A stretch of 64,000 bases of DNA from Bactericera cockerelli (taxonomy: Eukaryota > Arthropoda > Insecta > Hemiptera > Triozidae), in the NCBI GenBank assembly GCA_024516035.1, contig CM044964.1, positions 1,995,784-2,059,783 of the forward strand. The letters run 5' to 3'. This document shows, in pieces, positions 11,787 to 22,915 of the stretch (its first letter is position 1; each line of letters begins with the position of its first letter). A model generated the notes under the pieces. It was given only the letters and a program-made list of their open reading frames with translations, was not told the DNA's origin and searched no databases. Both the position numbers and the translations under genes were made by a program.

Positions 11787-11972
11787 ATTATTTATTAATA
11801 GGACATAAGTACAAACAAGTTTTTATAAAAAATAATATACAAAATTTTAAACAATATATGACTGTTACAACAAAGAAGAAAAGAAAAGATAAACAACATA
11901 GATAACAAAGATAAAATACATACAGATGTCTAGAATAAATTGCAGGGTTATTGCTCATGACAATCTCTTCCA
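11787..11972 (+). mobile_element. short dispersed repeat (family H) ending in CAATCTCTTCCACCC
   Basis: An A-rich body is followed by the conserved end GGTTATTG...CAATCTCTTCCACCC. The same end closes copies at 14588-14757, 15498-15683, 21160-21192 plus 24248-24397, and 45687-45845. The giant purine tract begins immediately after it. Confidence 0.6.
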
Positions 11973-11976
11973 CCCA

Positions 11977-13258
11977 AAAGAAAAAGAAACAGAGAGAAAG
12001 AGAAAGACGAACAGAAAGAAAGAGAAACAGAGAGAAAGAGGAAGAAAGAGAAACAGAGAGAAAGAGGAAGAAGAAGAGGAAGGAAGAGAAACAGAGAGAA
12101 AGGAGAAGAGAAAGGAGAGAAAGAAAGAGGAAGAGGATGAAAGAGAAACAGAGAGAAAGAGGAAGAAAAAGAAAGAGGAAGAGAAAGAAAGAGGAAGAAA
12201 GAGAAACAGAGAAAGAGGAAGTGGAAAAGAAAGAAAGAGGAAGAGAAAGAAAGAGGAAGAAAGAGAAACAGAGAAAGAGGAAGTGGAAAAGAAAGAAAGA
12301 GGAAGAGGAATAGGAAATAAAAAGGAACAGAGAGAAAGAGGAACAGGAAGAAAGAGAAACAGAGAGAAAGAGGAAGAGAAAGAAAAAGGAAGAGGAAGAA
12401 AGAGAAACAGAGAGGAAGAGGAAGCGGAAGAAAGAGAAACAGAGAGAAAGAGAAAGAGGAAGAGAAAGAGGAACAGGAAGAAAGAGAGACAGAGAGAAAG
12501 AGGAAGAGGAAGAGAAAGAAAGAGGAAGAGGAAGAAAGAGAAACAGAGAGGAAGAGGAAGAAAGAGAAACAGAGAGGAAGAGGAAGAAAGAGAAACAGAG
12601 AGGAAGAGGAAGAAAGAGAAACAGAGAGGAAGAGGAAGAAAGAGAAACAGAGAGAAAAAGAAATAGGAAGAGAAAGAGGAACAGAAAGAAAGAGAAAGAG
12701 AAATAGAGAGAAAGAGGAAGAAAGAGAAAGGAACAGAAAGAAAGAGAAACAGAGAGGAAGAGGAAGAAAGAGAAAGGAACAGAGAGAAAGAGAAAGAGGA
12801 AGATAGAAAAACAAAGAGAAAAGGGAAGATAGAGAAACAAAGAGAAAGAGGAAGATAGAGAAACAAAGAGAAAGAGGAAGATAGAGAAACAAAGAGGAAG
12901 AGGAAGATAGAGAAACAAAGAGAAAGAGGAAGATAGAGAAACAAAGAGAAAGAGGAAGATAGAGAAACAGAGAGAAAGAGGAAGATAGAGAAACAAAGAG
13001 AAATAGGAAGATTAAGAAACAGAGAGAAAGAAGAAGATAGAGAAACAGAGAGAAAGAGGAAGATAGAGAAACAGAGAGAAAGAGGAAGATAGAGAAACAA
13101 AGAGAAAGAGGAAGATAGAGAAACAAAGAGAAAGAGGAAGATAGAAGAGAAACAGAGAAAAGAGAAAGACAGAGAAACAGAGAGAAAGAGAAAGACAGAG
13201 AAACAGAGAGAAAGAGAAATACAGAGAAACAGAGAGAAAGAGGAAGACAGAGAATGAA
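11977..13258. repeat. 1.3-kb polypurine minisatellite
   Basis: About 1,280 bases that are almost purely A/G with periodic C, built from AGAGAAACAGAGAGAAAG and GAGGAAGAAAGAG words in units of roughly 26-36 bases. The first half is dominated by GGAAGAAAGAG; from about 12790 a distinct unit GGAAGATAGAGAAACAAAG prevails. Long open frames on both strands (up to about 400 codons, Leu/Ser/Phe or Glu/Lys/Arg) follow from the absence of T-containing stop codons and are not genes. Confidence 0.95.
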
Positions 13259-13639
13259 AGGGTCACTTCGGACGTGACTGGGTTTTAAGCTTGGGAATTA
13301 GATGATGTTCCAACAATCCAAAAAGCCCTAACTATGCTTATTGCCTATATTGCCCCAGACCCTATACATGTCCCCCTGTAATAGTTTTATTATACATTTT
13401 ATACGATACACTTGGCTTTATGAAAACTGACAGAGGCTTGGTAAAAAATGATTTTTTTTAAACCTAAAACAGCTAAAACTTAAAACAACGTTCTAAATAT
13501 TATATTTATTTTATTATAGTTCATCGCCAAAAGTGTTACCCAATTTCTGGTTTCTTGGCCTTTTTCTCGTAGGACTCCGAGACACTTGGTTGAACGTATG
13601 AACGTATGCTGAAGAATCGTATCATTGAATAATCGTAAT

Positions 13640-13800
13640 CGTAACAGTCATTTTTATTTCGTAGCCATGAAACAGGAGATACTGTAGACGCTTGTGTCTG
13701 TGTTGTAGCCTGCCCATCCCGTAGTATGCCTCCCCTCTGATGGGCGAGAAGTGACACAATACTTCCCAATTAGGTGCTGGGTCAACACGAGCGCACTGGA
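13640..13800 (-). mobile_element. dispersed repeat family G
   Basis: The block ATGAAACAGGAGATACTGTA, GCCTGCCCATCCCGTAGTA, TGATGGGCGAGAAGTG and TAGGTGCTGGGTCAACAC recurs at 47590-47730, 51330-51400 and, inverted, at 41490-41612. The tRNA-like part is not obvious, so the class is unclear. 13260-13640 holds no recognised gene. Confidence 0.6.
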
Positions 13801-14154
13801 TTACTTTATTTAATGAATAGTAACTGCAAAAAAAAGGAGTTTTCGATTAAAAAAATATGTTTAAGAAATTGTAAATTTCCATTTGAGGTAGTTTCGAATA
13901 CCTAATAATAATAATAACTGCATGGTATTCAAACTGTCTTTTAGATGACTTTCATATATACCTGGGTTAGGCGTAGGCTTTGGGTGGCTTTATTTTTTAT
14001 TTCGGCGAGTCTATCTGCGTCCACTTTTTGTTTAGCTCAGTGTACATTAGGAGCCAATAAATGCCACTGAATTGATGGCTCATACGTGACAGCTCAACTT
14101 CTCTCTGTATTAAATACAAGTTTCCGACAGTCAAAATACACTCCCTCTATTGTC

Positions 14155-14261
14155 CTCTTCCTCTCTCGCTTTCTCTCTCTCTCTTTCTCTCTCTCTATCT
14201 ATCTATCTATCTATCTATCTCTCTCTCTCTCTCTCTCCCTCTCTCTCTCTTTCTGTCTCTG

Positions 14262-14318
<57 letters not shown>

Positions 14319-14330
14319 ATTAAGGCAAAG
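14155..14330. repeat. CT microsatellite with (TCTA)n core
   Basis: (CT)n and CTCTTT words with a TATC tetranucleotide stretch near 14197-14220. The open frame here is low-complexity. Confidence 0.9.
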
Positions 14331-14349
14331 AGAGAAAGATATGACCAAA

Positions 14350-14492
14350 GAGGATTTATACTGCCAAACTAGGATTAATTCCAGCAGTAAGCCCAAGACG
14401 AGTTATTATTGTGGTGAGATTCTCAAATGGGAGCATATTTAACTTTTCATGTCCCTGTTGGGTTTCGACTTGTGATCTCTGGATTAGGGACT
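14350..14492 (-). mobile_element. SINE family C, reverse copy
   Basis: On the - strand it reads GGGTTTCGACT-like B-box text inverted, then CATGACAAG-like, AATGGGA-like and GCTGGAATTAATCC blocks in the same order as the family C copy at 17236. It is more diverged than that copy. Confidence 0.6.
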
Positions 14493-14587
14493 GAGCTACA
14501 CGGACTGAAAAATAATGAGAGAAGGAGGAAAGGAGAGAAGTAAGAAGAGACAGAAAAAGAGAACGAGAAAGGAGAAATAATAATATT

Positions 14588-14757
14588 ATAGTAAGATTTA
14601 TTAGGTAGAACAAAAATATATACAGTAAAATATAATGAAATTAAAAAGCAAAATTAAATAGATTAAGCAAAGAAACAAGAACAAAAAAGAAAAAGAAGCT
14701 AAAGTCCTACCTAAAGGGCGGGGTTATTGCCTGTGGCAATCTCTTCCACCCAACCTT
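14588..14757 (+). mobile_element. family H repeat
   Basis: It starts AAGATTTATTAGGTAGAACA, has an A-rich body, and ends AAGGGCGGGGTTATTG, then CAATCTCTTCCACCC. Nearly the same as 15518-15683 and 45687-45845. Confidence 0.75.
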
Positions 14758-14759
14758 TT

Positions 14760-14995
14760 CAGAAGAGAAAGGGAGATAAGTTAAAAGGGAGAAAACGTTG
14801 GGGAGCTAAAAGGGAGGAGAGAAATAGAAAAGGAGAAGTTGTTTCACCATTGTTAAACACTGAGTCAATATTGAACTCTATTGTATTGGGAACAAGAGAA
14901 TGAGCAAACAAAACAAAAATGGAGAGAGATAGATGGAGAAGAGAGTATTCGATAGCAATTGAGAGAGAAAGAGAAGATATAATTCGATAGAAATC

Positions 14996-15035
<40 letters not shown>

Positions 15036-15060
15036 CATATAGGGAAAAATAAATATATTT
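14760..15060. repeat. purine-rich tract with (GA)n
   Basis: GA-rich sequence immediately downstream of a family H end, as at 11977, with (GA)n near 14998-15030. Confidence 0.75.
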
Positions 15061-15219
15061 ATAAAGGGAGAAATTGGAAAAGGATACACCAAAATAGAAT
15101 GATTGATAGATTATTTGATGAAGTATATTTTTGATGTTGTATACCTTCCCACTCATATTAATAAGTATTAATATAAATAATAACGAACTATGTCATACTA
15201 TGTATATAAGCACGTGAAT

Positions 15220-15292
15220 TTTCACCGTAGTCTAGTGGGTGGTACGATCGGTTTACAAGTAGGTGAACTGGGTTTGAATCCCGGCGAGGTTT
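15220..15292 (+). mobile_element. tRNA-like segment, probably a SINE head
   Basis: It contains CCGTAGTCTAGTGGGTGG and GGGTTTGAATCCCGG, with TTTACAA between, at tRNA-like spacing. The putative acceptor strands do not pair, so a functional tRNA is not supported. Confidence 0.5.
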
Positions 15293-15424
15293 GATTTTTC
15301 AAGCTCTTTCTTTTGAATGATATAGAGGGTCCTTTCATACCAAGAAAAGTTACATTTATCATAGTTATTTGTGTGAATCACGATGTGAGATCACAATATT
15401 AATGAAACTTTACAAAATCTTTGC

Positions 15425-15497
15425 TGAACTTGGGACTCGAACCACCGACCTTAGATTACAAATCCACCGCCTTATCGATCAAGCTACTGAGGTCGGT
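15425..15497 (-). mobile_element. tRNA-like SINE head (family B)
   Basis: The reverse strand matches the 7672 copy, with CCTCAGTAGCTTGATCGATA and GGTCGGTGGTTCGAGTCCC. Confidence 0.65.
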
Positions 15498-15683
15498 AAT
15501 TTTTTTTTTTTTTTTTTTTTAAGCTTTATTAGATAGAACAAAAAATATATACAGTAGAACACAATAAAATATAAAGAAAAACAAAAAGATTAAACATATA
15601 TACAAGAACGAAAAAAAAGAGAAATGTCCTACCTAAAGGGCGGGGTTATTGCCTGTGGCAATCTCTTCCACCCAACCCTTACT
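15498..15683 (+). mobile_element. family H repeat
   Basis: It opens with a T run, then AAGCTTTATTAGATAGAACA, and closes with AAGGGCGGGGTTATTG and CAATCTCTTCCACCC. It directly abuts the family B head on its left. Confidence 0.75.
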
Positions 15684-15789
15684 CATACTACCAAATGCTC
15701 AAGTAGAACCAAAGAGTCTTCTTATTCTTGCAGTTGTTTTGGATACATTTGATGTGCCCAAATTTTCAAAACATATAATATGTAATATG

Positions 15790-15880
15790 TACGTTAATTC
15801 CATGCAAGAGATGAGATTTGAACCCACGGAAACTCATGCTACCTAGTTTACTAGACTAGCGCCTTAAATCCAGGTGACTG
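15790..15880 (-). mobile_element. tRNA-like SINE fragment
   Basis: ATTTGAACCCACGGAAAC and CTAGTTTACTAGACTAGCGC resemble an inverted family F head. It is followed by two copies of CGCCTTAAATCCAGGT near 15860-15915. Confidence 0.4.
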
Positions 15881-16374
15881 GCGCCTTGAATCCAAGTAGC
15901 GCCTTAAATCCAGGTCTGTTTCTCTTAAACACTTCATTCAACAATGCATGGATTCAGGTATTTTATCAAAAATATATTCCTTCTCTATTTGTTCGTCTAG
16001 GACTCTAGGGCTCCTTTGGTCCTCTAGGTTTTATTTTTCAAAACACTAGGTATATTTTTTTTTTCATCTTCTTTTTTTTAAATAAAAAATGAAGTAAGAA
16101 AACAGTTAAAACCAAAAAAAAATTCCCAAAATTTTTTTTGGTTTTAATTCTCAAACCACTAGGTACATTTTAGTCCATTTCAAAAAATAAGAAGAAAAAA
16201 AGTCCTACTCCCTTTTTCCCTACATCTTTATTCTCCCACTGATAATTGGGATCAATTGAGAAAATTCCCCTCGGCTCATCACTCAGAATACGGGATAAAA
16301 AATTCACGGGACTTGGAACGACCGGTTTGCTCTCATTGACAAAGTATAGTCACGCTACATTAAATATCCCTCTC

Positions 16375-16920
16375 GTAACAATTTTCCCTTTTTTCCTTCC
16401 CTTTCTCCCTCATCTGTTCCCTCACACCATTTCTCCCTTGCTTTTTCCTATTTCTCCTTCTCACTCTCAAGTTCTTTTTTTATCTTTCATCTCTTTTGAT
16501 CCCCCTCCTTTAGAAAAAAAAAGCTCAAATACATGAAACTATGCATCACAGTTCCCACTCTTCATCACTTTTCTCTCTCTCCCTTTTTTTTTCTCTCTCT
16601 CTCATACTCTTTCCTTTTCTCTTTGTCTTACACTATTTCTCTCCTCTCTCTTTCGCACCCTCTCTTACTTTCTCTCCCTTTCCCCACATTCTCACTCTCT
16701 TTCTCCCCCTCCCATTCTATCTCTCACACTCTCTTTCCTTTCTCTTCTCTCTGTATCTGTCTCTGTCTCTTTCTCTCTCTATCTCTCTCTCTCTCTATCT
16801 CTCTCTCTCTCTCTATCTCCCCTTCTCTTTCTCCCTCTCCCATTCTATCTCTCACACTCTCTTTCCTTTCTCTTCTCTCTCTCTTTCTCTTTCTCTTTCT
16901 CTCTAACATTCATCATTAAG
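16375..16920. repeat. pyrimidine-rich (CT) tract
   Basis: Dense CTCTCT and TTTCTC words with a roughly 130-base duplicated segment (CTCTTTCTCCCCCTCCC and CTCTTTCTCCCTCTCCC). Open frames are Leu/Ser/Phe artefacts. Confidence 0.85.
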
Positions 16921-17235
16921 GAGATATTTTTGCTCCATATTTATTTCCCTTTCTCACTCCATATTTTCCCTTTCTATTTACATTTTTCCCACTCCACGAT
17001 TTATAATGGCTTCTCAGACCCACTTTCTTTTATCCCTCCTATTCCATTTTCTCCCTCTCCATTTTCTCCCTCTCCATTTTCTCCCACTCTGTTTGTCTTG
17101 TCCTACTCCTTCGAGGGAAAAATATTCATCTGTTGATTCTTCAAATAGAAAATGCAGCGGTCTCCAACCGGTGTCTTTATACGTCGGGTAGCCACTTTAA
17201 ACTGTTTTTTTTTATATATATATCTCATCTATTCT

Positions 17236-17442
17236 GTCCCGGTAGCTCAGTGTTAAAGGCGACACTGTGTGAATCCAGAGATTCCAGAGGTCGCGGGATC
17301 GAAACCCAGCCGGGACATGACAAGTTATCCTCCCATTTGGGATTTTTACCACATTATAATACGTCTTGGGTTCCCTGCTGGAATTATGGGACTTAATAGT
17401 CCTGATTGGGCAGTATAAATAAGGCGATGTTATTATTATTAT
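17236..17442 (+). mobile_element. tRNA-derived SINE (family C)
   Basis: GTCCCGGTAGCTCAGTG starts the head, and GGGATCGAAACCCAGCCGGGAC closes it. The seven-base ends are complementary, like an acceptor stem. A body of about 130 bases ends GGGCAGTATAAATAAGGCG. Confidence 0.8.
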
Positions 17443-17542
17443 CTATTAACAAAATATTTCTAAACAAGGCAAAAGTCTTTCCGGTGTGAACGACAGCCCT
17501 ATTTCCTTGTTAGTGCCGTAAAATGAGAGAATAAAAAATATA

Positions 17543-17790
17543 AGTCAGCGTCCATTGGCACATTGACTACAGCAGTTCGCGTTCTGTGACTAAAGTTAAG
17601 CAACGTACAGCGAGGTTAAGTCTTGGATGGGTGACCATTCAAATTCAAACCCTCGTGATGCTGGCTTTTCCCGGCCCTACTCAGTCTGGATGAGGTTTAT
17701 TTGAGGTGCTGCTTTGTGAGTTTCCATCGAATGGAGGCTGCATTCCCGTTGTGAATTGACCATGAAGTTGAAAGCGACTTTCAACTTTGG
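17543..17790 (+). mobile_element. 5S rRNA-derived SINE, longer head
   Basis: GTCAGCGTCCATTGGCAC, TAAAGTTAAGCAACG and TTGGATGGGTGACC reproduce most of a 5S rRNA. The shared body (CTGGATGAGGTTTA-like) and TTGAAAGCGAC end follow. Confidence 0.75.
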
Positions 17791-17922
17791 GTATTGTTCA
17801 CCGGACTTTAGTGGATTTTTGTGGGTATTGTTCACAGTTGTCTGAACATCACCCCACACTCGTCTTGAAGACCTCCTCTCTACAAAAAAAATTCATGTTA
17901 TATACCCAGGTTCGACTGTATG

Positions 17923-18211
17923 TATACACGTTCGTTACCAAGCCAATTTTTTCAAGTTTTACGTAGGGACCAGGCGGTAAAGTCGCTGTTGCATCCTGGG
18001 GACCAAATTTTTTTTTGTTGCATATTTGGCATCGTATTTGTACAAGAATCGATCCTATATCTGTTCTAATACTAACAACCTACCTCAAAAAAGCAATATA
18101 TGGATGTCCGGTCCCTCGTTAAAATTTTGATAACAAACACATGTGTGTTTTCGGTCCCAAAGAAAAACACAAAAACATCCACATATGGCCGTTCGGTAAC
18201 GAACGTGTTAA
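17923..18211. mobile_element. MITE with TTAACACG-type terminal inverted repeats
   Basis: Left ACACGTTCGTTACC and right GGTAACGAACGTGT are inverse, flanked by TATA (mutated) and TTAA. This layout matches the better preserved TTAA elements at 27197, 40948 and 41676. A piggyBac-type non-autonomous origin is inferred from the TTAA target only. Confidence 0.6.
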
Positions 18212-18594
18212 AGATCCACATTTTGAGAACATCTGCAGCTCTACAAGCAGCTCAGGAATTCCCCAGCTTCTACCTTTACAAAAATAAATACCTCTCGGGT
18301 AGCTAAGGCGGTGAATATTCCATCATTCTTCCTCCCCAGTTATCCTGAGGAATTCCTACGTCTGTTCATGAGTTTGCTCAAAAACTCAGCCTTGTAGAAA
18401 ACAGCTCTACTTGTACTTACTAACAATTATTGAATAAATTACCTACGTAAAATAATTAATTATCTAACAGCCTCAGTAGTAAGAAAAACCAGTACCAATT
18501 TCGCTAAGCAAGAATTTTGAATTTTGGCGCCACAAGTAGTAGTGGCGCGCTCTGGTGGTGACGTCATGGCTCTGGTGGTGACGTCATGGCGAAA

Positions 18595-18762
18595 TAGTTG
18601 TGACTACTGCCCGTAGTCCAGAGATCCCGAGTTCAATTCCTGGTTGGGGCAGACTTTTCGAAGAAAATTCTGTTCCATCCAAACAAGTGAGGCTGGCATT
18701 TTCGGCCTTACCTGGTACGATTCCCAGCGAATGGAGGGTAACACCCCCATCCTGATTAGGAC
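18595..18762 (+). mobile_element. SINE family E fragment next to receptor exon
   Basis: GTTGTGACTACTGCCCGTAG, GAGTTCAATTCC, ATCCAAACAAGTGAGGCTGG and GAATGGAGGGTAACACCC match the 34256 copy. A segment between the two domains is lost. It ends about 65 bases before the acceptor of the octopamine receptor exon. The preceding GCTCTGGTGGTGACGTCATG is a short direct duplication. Confidence 0.7.
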
Positions 18763-18825
18763 TATTTACTTATGTATTCCTATTTACTTATATATTATGT
18801 ATTTCGCTCTCCCTCTATCTCTCAG

Positions 18826-19044
18826 GAGTCGCGTGGCGGCCGCTCTGCTCAACAAGCACCTCCAGATCAACGGCATCACCGCCTCCCGGCTGGACCTCCA
18901 GGACACCTCCCTGGAGCTGGAGGACGGCATCATGCAGCCCATCAGCGACAGCACGCCCAACATGAAGCGGGAGAGGAAAGCCGCCCGCACCCTCGGCATT
19001 ATCATGAGCGCCTTCCTCGCCTGCTGGCTGCCCTTCTTCATCTG
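18826..19044 (+). CDS. octopamine receptor exon: loop 3 and TM6
   Basis: The acceptor is CTATCTCTCAG before 18826 and the donor is CATCTG|GTGAGG. The exon is GC-rich against an AT-rich background. It codes from the distal third intracellular loop to Trp of FFIW, whose codon is split 2+1 across the intron. The donor region is repeated four times downstream. Confidence 0.88.
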
Positions 19045-22000
19045 GTGAGGACAATAAAGGGTTAATAATGTTGGCTGCCTTCTTCATCTGGTGAGGATAC
19101 TAAAGGGTTAATAATGTTGGCTGCCCTTCTTCATCTGGTGAGGACTATAAAGGGTTAATAATGTTGGCTGCCCTTCTTCATTTGGTGAGGACAATAAAGG
19201 GTTAATATTAATATTTTTTTCCTTCCTCGCCTGTTGGCTGCCCTTCTTCATTTGGTGAGGACAATAAAGGGTTAATAATAATAATAATTAAAAAAATCCA
19301 AAGAATAATATGATTAAATCCATTAGTTTGTATGTAATTAGTTTGTTTGTAATTAGTATTCAGCCTGTCTGGCTGGGGGACTATAAACAGGGAGTAGACC
19401 AGCAGTCTGGCTGGGGGACTATAAACAGGGAGTAGACCAGCAGTCTGGCTGGTAGATTATAAACAGGTAGTAGACCAGCAGTCTGGTTGGGGGACTATAA
19501 ACAGGGAGTAGACCAGCATTGGCCTGGTTCTGGGGGCCCTTGTCAATTATTAGCCTCCTTGTAAAGACAGTGGAAGAAGTGCTGAGTCATTCCTCCACTG
19601 TCTGGCTACCATCATTCACGATGACGTGACGCCACTCTATGATGATGAATTTGTATTGTATACGGATAGAAAAAAAACACTGCCAATTATGGACACAATA
19701 CTTCCTCGTAATTGCTTCACACTGTAAACACGTGCCAAATTTGAGATTTTTTTAGAAAATTACTTGTATCTCTAAAACGGCTCAACCGATTTTCTTCAAA
19801 TTTGTTTTATATGGTAGAATATTGTTTTTTATACATTCTAGATTCTACAAAAAATTCTGTATCGGCAAGTCGTGATCCTTATTTTTTGACTTCTTTGTCC
19901 AAAATTTCGGATTTTCTTAAATATCAGAGTCAAATCATTATTAATTTAAAAATAAATATAAAAAGCCTATGTAATTTTTTTTTTTTTTTTTTTGAAATGT
20001 GGTGCTACCGAAGAATGCTCAGGATCCCCTGGACTGACAAAGTGACAAATATTGAGGTTCTGAGAAGAATGGATAAGAACACCGAGCTGGATTTCACGAT
20101 CAAGAAAAGGAAGCTGGAATACCTAGGACATGTGCTGCGCGGAACAAAATATAAGTTATTGAATCTTGTATTGAACGGGAAGATCGAGGGAAAGCGAGGC
20201 AGAGGAAGAAGAAGGAAGTCATGGGGGAGCAATCTGAGGGAATGGTGTGGAGTTGATGATCAGGAGTTGATGCGGATTGCGAGCAACAAGAATGATATAG
20301 CTGAAGTGATTTCCAACCTCCGTTAGGAGAGGAACAAGAAGAAAAAGAAGATGTAAAATAATAATATGCATAACCATACAAAATTTCATCAAAATCGAGT
20401 GTACCGTTCACGAGATATCAGCGTTTAAGTAAAAAGTTAGTGGTCAGGCGCATGGTCTCTTTCACCAAGAACCGCTAGTACGAATTCGATTAATTTAAAA
20501 TGGGACCATCTGCAGAATGTCTCCTAGATGTGTGCAAAATTTCATCAAAATCGGTAGAGTAGTTTCCGAGATTTGCGCGTTACAAGGAATCGTTTTAACA
20601 GAGCGACAGACAGACCGACAGACCGACGGACCGACAGACAGACACGAAACCAAATTTGCTCAGGAGGTTATGAAACGTCCAGAAATATGAAAAAAATTGA
20701 AATCGGAGCAAAAAAATATTTTTTTTTACAAAAACGAACACAATACTTCCGATTTCTAATATTAGAAATTTCTCGGAAGTAATTATCTTGCGTTATATGC
20801 CATGATAATAACACTCTTTAGTGGAAGGTAACCACCAGGCGAGGTTAATGCTCAAAGCATTTTCTACCATCCAACCCTCAGAGTCTTATTATTATGTGGT
20901 CACAAACTCAAATTAATGAGGAAAAATTCATGCACTGGTTGGGATTCGAACCGATGCGCGATGGATCCCCACGCTACCTGGATTACCAGACTAGAGCGTT
21001 AACCACTTGACTACGAATCAAAGAAAAAGTCCAAGTAGGTACTCAGGTTCGATGTTTGACTGTACATAATGTGAAAATGTCCCGACTACGCTGGGATTCG
21101 AACCAAGGTCACCATGGTTTGGCCTAGTGTGCTACTACCTCGCAGTCTTTTAAATTTATTTATTTATAAACTCTTTATTAGTAGGAAGAACATATACAGG
21201 GTCTTCATAAAGTCTCACCCAGGCCTAGGTTTCTCGAAAACGACTCAGAATATCAAAAAACGCAAAAACCCGTATTCCTTTATATTTAGGAGGATTGATT
21301 TTCAGCCACATTTTTTTTGCCTACACGGCCCCAGTCAGGCTGGGTATGGACCAACCTTAAAATCTTAAATAGAATGGTATTTCTTGTGGCATATTGTTTT
21401 AAAGGTCTTATTGAGAGAAGTTCATTACAATAAATTTCAGTGTGCTACAATTTACCGTTCTCGAGATACAGGGTTGGACGTCCTGCGTAATATCCCTATA
21501 TTTTGACCTATAACTCGTTAACCGTAAATTATGGAGAAAATTTTTCTTGATAATAATAACTCCTTATAGCAAGAACTTTCGAGCAAGATAAAATTTGATT
21601 TGTTTTTTCGTTAAATTTTTTTCGACTATTCGTCCGGCTGGCTGACGAAACCGACCAGAAACTAACATCAACAGAGTATGTCGAGTTATAACTTGTTCGA
21701 AAAGTCTCATCATAAGGAGTTATTATTATCAAGATAAATTTTCTCCATAATTTACGGTTAACGAGTTATAGGTCAAAATATAGGGATATTACGCAGGACG
21801 TCCGACCCTGTATCTCAAGAACGGTAAGTCGTAGCACACTGAAATTTATTGTAATGAACTTCTCTCAATAAGACCTTTAAAACAATATGCCACAAGACAT
21901 ACCATTCTATTTAAGATTTTAAAGTTGGTCCATGCCCAGCCTGACTGGGGCCGTGTAGGCAAAAAATTTTTGGCTGAAAATCAATCCCCCTAAATATAAA

Positions 22001-22869
22001 GGAATACGGGTTTTTGCGTTTTTTGATATTCTGAGTCGTTTTCGAGAAACCTAGGCCTGGGTGAGACTTTATGAAGACCCTGTATATACAGTATGTTTCA
22101 GAAAAGGTGGCCACCCCCTCGTAACTTTTGAACGCGACGGAATTTTTCAATTCTGTAAAGTCCTAAGTATAGGAAGTGCCCTATGGCCCATCCTGTGGTC
22201 ATATTTATTTTTGGCCCCGGTCGGCCCTTCCGGCTTTTAGGCCATATTTTTTCATTTTTCTCGTGAATTTTAAATGGAATGCTATATTTTTCATTCCTGT
22301 TAATTAAAGTCTAAGTTTTAAAATTTTCAAAAACCTTATCAGGGGCGGAGCTAGTAGGGTGCAAGTTTCAAATTTGTTACACCCTGTATTTCAGCGTTAG
22401 TTAGATTTTTTAGTACTTTTTTTATGTTCGTAGGTTCAAAATATTGTTTTACACCATATGAAATCAAAAAAAATATTCTTGTTTACTTCTAATCAGGGTG
22501 ATAGTAAGGTTTTTGTAAAAGTACTTTTTTTCTCACGTCAATTTTTCGGTAAATTAATGGTGTTCTCGAAATTGGCATTATTAGAGGTGAAAGTCTGCAG
22601 TGACATATGTTTTTTATGCTTGAAATCTAAAGAAAACTTAACGGAGAAGCGATTAAAATCATAAAAAAAGCCATTTAACCTGCTAGTTTTTTCACGACAG
22701 TGTCCGGTAAAGTGGGTGAATTTCGTATTGGATTTTTTTTTTTTGTTGAGGAAACACAATTGGCATAGAAAATAAATAATACTTAATAAGGGAATAATAC
22801 TTCAATTAACATAACTAAATGCGAAATTAAATGAAGATTATTTCTTCTAAATCAGTGCCGGATAATTTT

Positions 22870-22915
<46 letters not shown>

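Noticed and set aside
11788..13126. Open frames of about 380-400 codons on the - strand and 246 codons on the + strand
   Set aside because: They arise because a nearly pure purine repeat lacks stop codons on either strand. Composition is only Leu/Ser/Phe or Glu/Lys/Arg and several frames are open at once.
1..18825. Upstream octopamine receptor exons (TM1-TM5)
   Set aside because: No + strand open frame with amine-receptor TM text and splice sites was found left of 18826, so they are taken to lie outside the window.
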